DNA of 5,701 nucleotides from positions 1 to 5,701 of the forward strand of contig JAJQJO010000315.1 in NCBI GenBank assembly GCA_021323495.1, in the 5' to 3' direction. The notes under the pieces are model-generated. The model worked only from the letters and a program-made list of their open reading frames with translations. It had not been told where the DNA came from and did no database searches. The translations under genes and the position numbers were made by a program. Shown piece by piece: positions 1-4,720 of the stretch. Numbering within the stretch: position 1 is the first letter of the stretch; every line of letters starts with the position of its first letter. This stretch comes from Cellvibrio sp. (GTDB lineage: Bacteria > Pseudomonadota > Gammaproteobacteria > Pseudomonadales > Cellvibrionaceae).

Positions 1-24
1 CTCAATCGACCAGCTTTGCAACCA

Positions 25-342
25 ATGATCAAGCCGACCAAAACCCGCCGCCAATTGCACCAGGAACTGGAACAACAAGTCCAGGAATACCTGCATAAAG
101 GCGGACACGTCAACGAAGTACCGCGCGGCCTGAGCGGCCGGCCTGACGCCAATGGCCCGTTGATCAGCATTTTCGACGGCAGCAGCCAGGAAGACCGCAC
201 CCCATTGCCGGATGTAGTGGCGGCGATAGAAGCCCGCAAGAAACCCCAACTGGCGCAAAAACTCAAGAAGCCACGCCCGCGCAAAAAAGTGATCCTGGAT
301 GATTTTGGCCAGCCACTGCGTTGGGAATGGGTCGAAGAATAA
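25..342 (+). CDS. Small basic hypothetical protein, SutA-like motif, possibly 5'-partial
   Basis: This 105-aa protein has no signal peptide or membrane segment, so it is probably cytoplasmic. Residues 5-25 form a charged, Gln/Glu-rich predicted helix. A Gly-Gly turn and a conserved-looking stretch follow (GGHVNEVPRGLSG, residues 26-38). The middle is acidic and probably disordered. The tail is very basic (KKPRPRKK near 81-88) and ends in an aromatic patch (LRWEW). The GG-x-V-x-E-V/I stretch recalls the C-terminal part of Pseudomonas SutA, a small RNA-polymerase-binding regulator, but the resemblance is short and from memory, so no function is assigned. The ATG at 25 was chosen because the predicted helix starts just after it. 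No clear Shine-Dalgarno site precedes it, a TTG lies at 16, and the frame is open to base 1, so the true start may lie outside the window. It converges on corA with only 11 bp between stop codons. Confidence 0.7.
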   Translation: MIKPTKTRRQLHQELEQQVQEYLHKGGHVNEVPRGLSGRPDANGPLISIFDGSSQEDRTPLPDVVAAIEARKKPQLAQKLKKPRPRKKVILDDFGQPLRWEWVEE

Positions 343-353
343 CCAGAGTGAAC

Positions 354-1310
354 TTAGAGCCAGTCTTTGCGCTTGAAATACCAGTAAGGCAATATCGCCG
401 ATAGCAGCATTAATAGCACCGCAACGACAAATCCGTACTTCCAATCCGAATGGGGGATGTAGCTAAAATTCATCCCGTAGGCGCTGGCTACCACCGTGGG
501 TGGCAGGAATACCATCGCGGCGATAGAGAAGATCTTGATGATCTGGTTTTGTTCAATGTTGATGAAACCCTGGGTAGAGTCCATCAGGAAGTTGATCTTG
601 TCGAACAAGAAGGCGGTGTGCGACATCAGGGTATCCACATCGCGTTTGATCTCCCGCGCTGTCTCCTGCAATTCAAAGGATTCGCGCAGATGGCGCTGCA
701 AAAAAGAAATCGAGCGCTGGGTGTCCATCAGGCACAGGCGGATCTTTCCGTTGCTGTCCTCCAGCTTGGCCAGTTGGTCGATCGCATCTTCCAGCTCCGC
801 ATCTCCATCTTCCAGCACCATGTGGCTCACTTCCTCGAGCTTGCGATGAATATCTTCAAGGGCGTCAGCGAGGTTTTCCACTTTCTGCTCAAACATGGTC
901 ACGAGCAGATCCTGGGGTGATGTCACATGTACCTGCCCGGCACGGGCGCGCATACGCAACAGACGGAAATCGGCCAAATCGCCGTCGCGCACGGAAATCA
1001 GGCGTTTGTCTTGCAGGATGAATGCAACAGTCGCGGTGCTATGACGGCCGGATTCCCCGGGAGCCAGGAATAGTGAGTGGACATGGATGCCGACGCCATC
1101 CTGAAAATAGCGCGCAGAGAACTCAATCTCCTCTACATCATCGGATTCGGGTAGCTCGGCGCGCAGGAAGGTATTTAATTCTTCACGCTCTTCATCGCTG
1201 GGTTCATGTGCATCAATCCAGAGTGCACTATTGAGTGCCAGCCTGGTATTTTCATCCGGCTGTTTGTCTTCACGCAGGGTGTTACCTTGAACTTTAAACA
1301 TTCTTAACAT
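354..1310 (-). CDS. corA: CorA magnesium/cobalt/nickel transporter
   Basis: CorA is a homopentameric inner-membrane channel that brings in Mg2+ and can also carry Co2+ and Ni2+. At 318 aa it is almost the length of E. coli CorA (316 aa). Residues 1 to about 250 are the acidic cytoplasmic funnel, including the long stalk helix and stretches such as RLCLMDTQR (191-199) and GFINIEQN (248-255). Membrane helix 1 is about 257-277 and ends in the signature YGMN (278-281), whose GMN forms the selectivity filter. Helix 2 is about 292-311, followed by the typical basic tail KRKDWL. The loop after GMN reads NFSYIPHSDW rather than the common FxxMPEL. The ATG at 1310 is preceded by AGGAG (1321-1325) with a 10-nt spacer; the next in-frame ATG, three codons in, is too far from it. 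Known CorA proteins are gated by Mg2+ binding to the cytoplasmic domain. The family call is very secure. Confidence 0.97.
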   Translation of the reverse strand: MLRMFKVQGNTLREDKQPDENTRLALNSALWIDAHEPSDEEREELNTFLRAELPESDDVEEIEFSARYFQDGVGIHVHSLFLAPGESGRHSTATVAFILQDKRLISVRDGDLADFRLLRMRARAGQVHVTSPQDLLVTMFEQKVENLADALEDIHRKLEEVSHMVLEDGDAELEDAIDQLAKLEDSNGKIRLCLMDTQRSISFLQRHLRESFELQETAREIKRDVDTLMSHTAFLFDKINFLMDSTQGFINIEQNQIIKIFSIAAMVFLPPTVVASAYGMNFSYIPHSDWKYGFVVAVLLMLLSAILPYWYFKRKDWL

Positions 1311-1366
1311 CGGTGTTTATCTCCTGCAGGTTCAAGGTGTGCGGCACATCATGTCGATTTTGCGGC

Positions 1367-1395
1367 TTTATAGCATAGGCTAATTAAAGTTAATC
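1367..1395 (-). promoter_or_regulatory. Candidate corA promoter
   Basis: Reading toward corA, a TATAAA hexamer (plus-strand 1367-1372) fits a sigma-70 -10 element. A weak -35, GATTAA, lies 17 nt upstream (plus-strand 1390-1395); TTAACT at 15 nt spacing is an alternative. The -35 region overlaps the inverted repeat ATTAA-ag-TTAAT (1383-1394), which might be an operator or only reflect AT richness. The implied leader to the corA ATG is about 50 nt. Nothing experimental supports this; it is a pattern match in an AT-rich divergent gap, which must also hold the promoter of the gene at 1498. Confidence 0.3.
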
Positions 1396-1497
1396 TATTT
1401 TATTAAGTTTTCACGGTAAATACAGCAAAAGGCTGGAAGAAGGCAAAGGCAGCCGGTTTCTGCTAAGGTTAGCCAGCCCCAATATTGAGCCTTTATT

Positions 1498-1812
1498 ATG
1501 CAAATTCGCCAGGTATCCGCCGCGCTGGATCACAAGCTCGCGCAACTGGATCAACAACTCAAAAAACTTGAACACCAGCGTGAGCAGCAAAACAACAGCG
1601 AACCGAATCCGCAATTGGAACAGGATATCCTCGCCTTACAGCAAATCCGCACCAAACTGGTTAAGTCGAAAGAACTCGCCTGGCGCGCCCATCAATTACA
1701 ACATCAAAACGACGCACAAAGCCGTGCGCGCCAGCGGATGATTGGCTTATCGCTTTGTATATTCAGTGTGATAGGTGCGGGGGTATTGTTATATCTGGTG
1801 TTCAACCAGTAA
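1498..1812 (+). CDS. Hypothetical coiled-coil protein with C-terminal membrane anchor
   Basis: I do not recognise this 104-aa protein. Residues 8-30 and 38-70 are rich in Gln, Leu, Lys and Glu with heptad-like leucine spacing (LAQLDQQLKKLEHQ), so two coiled-coil helices broken by an NNSEPNP turn are likely. A basic stretch (SRARQR, about 75-80) precedes one hydrophobic segment at about 81-102, which ends three or four residues before the C-terminus. By the positive-inside rule this suggests a tail-anchored inner-membrane protein with its coiled coil in the cytoplasm. The ATG at 1498 has no good Shine-Dalgarno site (CAATATTGAGCCTTTATT precedes it), so expression may be weak. Its codons look like those of its neighbours. 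It stands alone, divergent from corA and convergent with the glutaredoxin gene. That it is a real gene is likely; its role is unknown. Confidence 0.7.
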   Translation: MQIRQVSAALDHKLAQLDQQLKKLEHQREQQNNSEPNPQLEQDILALQQIRTKLVKSKELAWRAHQLQHQNDAQSRARQRMIGLSLCIFSVIGAGVLLYLVFNQ

Positions 1813-1830
1813 CGGGAGCTGAGCAAGCAA

Positions 1831-1857
1831 GCCGACTGCCAGTTATTGGCAATCGGC
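1831..1857. terminator. Hairpin between convergent genes, possible bidirectional terminator
   Basis: The arms GCCGA-c-TGCCA (1831-1841) and TGGCA-a-TCGGC (1847-1857) pair over ten base pairs with one internal C/A mismatch and a 5-nt loop (GTTAT). It fills much of the 53-bp gap between the tail-anchored protein gene and the glutaredoxin gene, where a shared terminator would be expected. No run of T follows on either strand, so it is not a textbook intrinsic terminator; it could also be an mRNA 3'-end stabiliser. Confidence 0.5.
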
Positions 1858-1865
1858 CCAAGCGA

Positions 1866-2183
1866 TTAGCCGGCAACTGCGGCATCAATCAATGGCTTCA
1901 GCTCACCTTTTTCACTCATCTCGGTGATGATATCGCAACCGCCGATCAATTCGCCCTTGACCCACAATTGGGGAAAAGTTGGCCAATTGGCAAATTTGGG
2001 TAACTCGGAACGGATCTCCGGGTTGGTCAAAATATCCACATAAGCAAAACGCTGGCCGCACGCCATCAATGCCTGGGATGCACGCTGTGAAAAACCACAT
2101 TGGGGTGCACTGGGCGAGCCCTTCATATACAGGATCACGTCATTTTCGCTGATTTGTTGTTTGATCGTATCTAACACGTCCAT
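1866..2183 (-). CDS. grxD: Monothiol CGFS glutaredoxin (Grx4 type)
   Basis: This 105-aa protein is a class II monothiol glutaredoxin. Proteins of this family bind a [2Fe-2S] cluster, as homodimers or with a BolA protein, and help deliver or sense iron-sulfur clusters in the cytoplasm; they are poor general reductases. Landmarks are all present: the N-terminal helix with Lys21 in YMKGSP, the CGFS active site at 29-32 with cluster-ligand Cys29, WPTFPQLW at 67-74 with the cis-proline Pro71, and GGCD at 81-84 for glutathione binding. There is an additional Cys42. The length is a little under E. coli GrxD (115 aa), mainly at the C-terminus. The ATG at 2183 is supported by GAGGT (plus-strand 2191-2195) seven nt upstream. 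It is transcribed alone, convergent with the small membrane protein gene and divergent from baeS. The family call is firm; the grxD symbol rests on family resemblance. Confidence 0.95.
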   Translation of the reverse strand: MDVLDTIKQQISENDVILYMKGSPSAPQCGFSQRASQALMACGQRFAYVDILTNPEIRSELPKFANWPTFPQLWVKGELIGGCDIITEMSEKGELKPLIDAAVAG

Positions 2184-2274
2184 CTTATCTACCTCGATAA
2201 TCAGTCTGGGGCTATTTAATTAAGTCAGGGTTGGGAACTATTCAGTAGAGCGCTATCCAACAGGAATCCATTAA

Positions 2275-2466
2275 ATGGGGCCGAACCGGATAAGTACAAC
2301 AGGGCAAGGCCGGATATATCCGAGTGTTTTGCTCAAGTATTGCCATTTTACCCCAGCTAATACCGGCAGGCCAATCTCATGCGATTGCCAAATGGCCGTT
2401 TTTGCATATTCTGTCAGCAGCGATTCCGCTTTTTTTCCAATGTATAAGGGTTGTCCAGAGCTGTGA
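2275..2466 (+). CDS. Possible 63-codon upstream ORF ahead of baeS
   Basis: An ATG at 2275 is preceded by CAGGAA (AGGA at 2262-2265) with 9-nt spacing, a good ribosome binding site. The frame runs 63 codons and stops at TGA 2464-2466, overlapping the likely baeS start GTG (2463-2465) as GTGA. That arrangement is typical of translational coupling. The predicted peptide has four cysteines and no clear signal or membrane segment. It resembles nothing I recognise, and several codons (ATA, AGG) are uncommon in its neighbours. It may be a leader peptide, the last eight codons (from ATG 2440) may act alone, or it may be a chance ORF. The candidate baeS promoter lies inside it, so both proposals cannot serve the same transcript. 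Confidence 0.22.
   Translation: MGPNRISTTGQGRIYPSVLLKYCHFTPANTGRPISCDCQMAVFAYSVSSDSAFFPMYKGCPEL
2311..2322. repeat. Perfect 12-bp palindrome, possible operator
   Basis: CGGATATATCCG is a perfect inverted repeat in the gap between the glutaredoxin gene and baeS. The half-site CCGGATA (2310-2316) also occurs at 2286-2292, 24 bp upstream. Spaced half-sites in a promoter region suit a dimeric regulator, but no known operator was recognised. Confidence 0.35.
2385..2412 (+). promoter_or_regulatory. Candidate baeS promoter
   Basis: TTGCCA (2385-2390) matches the sigma-70 -35 consensus at five of six positions. It is followed after 16 nt by TATTCT (2407-2412), which matches the -10 consensus at four of six. 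Transcription would start near 2418-2420 and give a leader of about 45 nt to the GTG at 2463. This is a pattern match only, with moderate-to-weak boxes. Confidence 0.35.
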
Positions 2467-3992
2467 AGTTTAATTTGCGCATTCAAGTTTTTTTGGTTTT
2501 TGCCTGTTTTGCTGTACTGCTGACCGGTGGTTTATTTTTATATTCCCGCCTGAGTTTTGAGCGGGGATTTAATCACTACATGGAACAAAAAGAAGCCGCG
2601 CGCAATGCCCGTCTGATTACCGCACTGGAGCGGCATTTTACTTATAACGGCAACTGGGATGCGTTTAAAGTAAACCCGCACTATTGGGACATATTTGTGT
2701 GGCAATACAGCGCTAATATGCGCCAGCGTAGTGAGCGTCCCATTCCGTTTCCTTTTCCACCTGAATTGGATACACGCATTAATGGTGATGAGCGCGATGA
2801 GCGAAGTGCAATATTAATCCGCAAAAACGCCCAGGAAGCGCGCCGGAACGAGCGGCGCGAACCTCCGCAGCCTGATGATTTTTTGCGTCATCAACCTTAC
2901 AAACGTTTTATTTTGCTTGACCATAAAGAAAAATTAGTCAGTGGTAAACAATGGCGCAATGAAACTTATTTTTTTAGCGACCTTTACATTGCCACTGATG
3001 GGAAACAAAAACTGGTCGGTTACCTCGGCACTCCCATGAATCCTGCGCTACGCGATTTGCGCGATAACGAATTTGCCAAACGCCAACAAAATCATTTTTT
3101 GTTAATGACCATGGTTGCTTTGGCGATTGCCCTGGCCTGTGCAATCCCGCTCTCCTATTTATTAACCCAGCGGGTTAAAAAATTAGCACAGCATGTGCAA
3201 TTGTTAAGTAAAGGGGATTACCAACAGCGGCTCTCAACCAAAGGGCAAGACGAAATTGCCACTCTCGCCGAAAACCTCAACCATCTCGCCCAGACGCTCA
3301 ACCAAACCGAGCAGGCGCGCAAACGTTGGGTTGCCGATATCTCCCACGAATTGCGCACGCCTTTGGCCGTCCTCAAGGCCGACCTTGAAGCGCTGGAAGA
3401 TGGCGTGCGGAAATTTGATGCAAAAGCCATTACCCGACTGCAAAAACACGCAGAGCGGCTTGCCAGTTTAGTGAATGACTTATATCAATTATCGCTGACT
3501 GACATAGGCGCAATGAGTTATCGCAAACAATCCTGCGATATTCGCGAAATCATCGAAGAATTAAGCATTTCCTTACAAGATAAATTACACCAGGCGGGGT
3601 TGGAACTGGAAACGCAATTATGCACCCATGCAGTCACGGCATTTGCCGACCCGGAACGGTTACATCAATTATTTTTAAATTTATTTAACAACAGCATTAA
3701 CTACACCGAAGCACCAGGAAAACTCCGTGTGCAGCTAACGGCAGACGCGCAGCACGCCATTTTTATTATTGAAGATTCCGCTCCCGGTGTTGATCCCGCC
3801 CTGCATGAAAAACTGTTCGAGCGCTTGTACCGGGCGGAATCATCGCGCAGCCGTGAAACTGGCGGTGCCGGGTTGGGCTTGAGCATTTGCCGCAATATTG
3901 TTGAAGCGCACGCGGGCCGCGTCGGCTTTGAAACCAGCGAGCTGGGAGGATTAAAAATTTCCGTTTATTTACCACTACAGGAATCTGCATGA
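2463..3992 (+). CDS. baeS: BaeS-type envelope-stress sensor histidine kinase
   Basis: This inner-membrane kinase should sense envelope damage and phosphorylate BaeR. Residues are counted from the GTG at 2463 (509 aa). Membrane helix 1 is about 7-27, and a periplasmic domain covers about 28-211. Helix 2 is about 212-234 and is followed by HAMP (about 235-287). The H-box ISHELRTPLAV carries phospho-acceptor His295 and is followed by EALEDGVRKF, very like E. coli BaeS. The N-box is around NLFNNSINYT (406-415), G1 is DSAPGV (438-443), the F-box is LFERLYR (451-457) and G2 is GGAGLGLSI (467-475). All catalytic boxes are intact. SFERGF just after helix 1 is also BaeS-like. It is about 40 aa longer than E. 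coli BaeS (467 aa), with the extra length in an Arg/Glu/Pro-rich part of the periplasmic domain. GTG was preferred over the TTG at 2451 because MKFNLR suits the family and AAGGG abuts the TTG. Its stop overlaps baeR. Confidence 0.93.
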   Translation: MKFNLRIQVFLVFACFAVLLTGGLFLYSRLSFERGFNHYMEQKEAARNARLITALERHFTYNGNWDAFKVNPHYWDIFVWQYSANMRQRSERPIPFPFPPELDTRINGDERDERSAILIRKNAQEARRNERREPPQPDDFLRHQPYKRFILLDHKEKLVSGKQWRNETYFFSDLYIATDGKQKLVGYLGTPMNPALRDLRDNEFAKRQQNHFLLMTMVALAIALACAIPLSYLLTQRVKKLAQHVQLLSKGDYQQRLSTKGQDEIATLAENLNHLAQTLNQTEQARKRWVADISHELRTPLAVLKADLEALEDGVRKFDAKAITRLQKHAERLASLVNDLYQLSLTDIGAMSYRKQSCDIREIIEELSISLQDKLHQAGLELETQLCTHAVTAFADPERLHQLFLNLFNNSINYTEAPGKLRVQLTADAQHAIFIIEDSAPGVDPALHEKLFERLYRAESSRSRETGGAGLGLSICRNIVEAHAGRVGFETSELGGLKISVYLPLQESA

Positions 3993-4651
3993 ATATTTTA
4001 ATTGTCGAAGATGAAATCGATCTGGGAGAAATTTTGCAGGATTATCTAGCCAGCGAAAATTTTTCTGCCACTCTGGTCAGCGATGGCGAATTGGCGTTAC
4101 AAAAAATCCTGACCGAAAAATGGGATTTGGTATTACTGGATTTAATGCTACCCAAGCGCGATGGCTTAAGTATCTGCCAGGAGGTGCGCAAGACTTCGCA
4201 GGTACCCATTATTATGACTACCGCCAAGGTTGAAGAGATTGATCGCTTGATCGGTTTGGAATTAGGCGCCGATGATTATATCTGCAAACCTTTTAGCCCA
4301 CGGGAAGTCATTGCGCGGGTAAAAGCTGTATTGCGCCGCAGCAGCAAGAGTGATGGGCAGCACGAAGAAGGTTTACGCCTGGACAAGGAGCGCCAGTATG
4401 CCTGTGTGGGTGAACAATGCGTTGAGTTGACCAGTATTGAATTCCGTATTCTGGAAACTTTATTGCTCAATAAGCAGCGAGTGATTTCACGGGATTTATT
4501 ATTGAAAAATGCTTACACCGATCATCGTGTAGTGAGCGACAGAACCATGGATTCACACATCACCAAACTGCGCAAAAAATTACAACCAATATGCGATGAC
4601 GATATTATCCACTCAGTCTACGGTGTAGGTTACCGTTTGCAAATTTCCTGA
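3989..4651 (+). CDS. baeR: BaeR-type OmpR-family response regulator
   Basis: This 220-aa cytoplasmic transcription factor should be activated by BaeS. The receiver domain (about 1-117) has the acidic pair Glu7/Asp8, phospho-acceptor Asp51 in LLDLMLP, the conserved Thr78, and Lys100 in CKPF. The stretch AKVEEIDRLIGLELGADDY is nearly identical to the matching part of E. coli BaeR. The C-terminal winged helix (about 125-220) includes the recognition helix region VVSDRTMDSHITKLRKKL (181-198) and the wing YGVGYR (211-216), also strongly BaeR-like. It lacks the short N-terminal extension of E. coli BaeR and starts directly at MNILIVEDE. The ATG overlaps the baeS stop as ATGA, and AGGA (3979-3982) lies six nt upstream, so the two are translationally coupled. 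In enterobacteria BaeR activates mdtABC, acrD and spy; none is in this window, so the local regulon is unknown. Confidence 0.94.
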   Translation: MNILIVEDEIDLGEILQDYLASENFSATLVSDGELALQKILTEKWDLVLLDLMLPKRDGLSICQEVRKTSQVPIIMTTAKVEEIDRLIGLELGADDYICKPFSPREVIARVKAVLRRSSKSDGQHEEGLRLDKERQYACVGEQCVELTSIEFRILETLLLNKQRVISRDLLLKNAYTDHRVVSDRTMDSHITKLRKKLQPICDDDIIHSVYGVGYRLQIS

Positions 4652-4706
4652 TTGATCGACAGTGGATGCGCTCCCGGGAAGGTGCACAACAATATTTACC
4701 CCATCG

Positions 4707-4720
4707 AAAACCATGGTTTT
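4707..4720. repeat. Perfect 14-bp palindrome at the 3' end of two convergent genes
   Basis: AAAACCATGGTTTT is a perfect inverted repeat that ends next to the stop codon of the chemotaxis gene, in the 69-bp gap downstream of baeR. As RNA it can form only a five-pair, mostly A-U stem with a CATG loop, so it is weak as a terminator. The T-rich right arm on either strand could help release polymerase. No better terminator is visible in this gap. Confidence 0.3.

Noticed and set aside
450..920. 156-codon plus-strand ORF
   Set aside because: It lies wholly antisense to the well-supported corA and resembles no protein family.
1431..1478. GGCTGG ... CCAGCC inverted repeat upstream of the coiled-coil protein gene
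   Set aside because: Only six pairs over a 36-nt loop with no extension; expected by chance.
1411..1614. 67-codon minus-strand ORF upstream of corA
   Set aside because: It overlaps the start of the coiled-coil protein gene in antisense; its Leu-rich translation is the complement of Gln/Lys/Glu-rich coding sequence.
2419..2436. AGCG-ATTC-CGCT stem followed by seven T as an intrinsic terminator before baeS
   Set aside because: A four-pair stem is too short to be a credible terminator, and the T-run is equally explained as an AT-rich leader.
2451..2462. TTG at 2451 as the baeS start
   Set aside because: AAGGG directly abuts it, leaving no spacer, and starting at GTG 2463 gives the family-like N-terminus MKFNLR.
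2271..2486. 71-codon minus-strand ORF in the gap before baeS
   Set aside because: It begins inside baeS and has no convincing ribosome binding site or recognisable protein; the plus-strand ORF in the same place is better supported.
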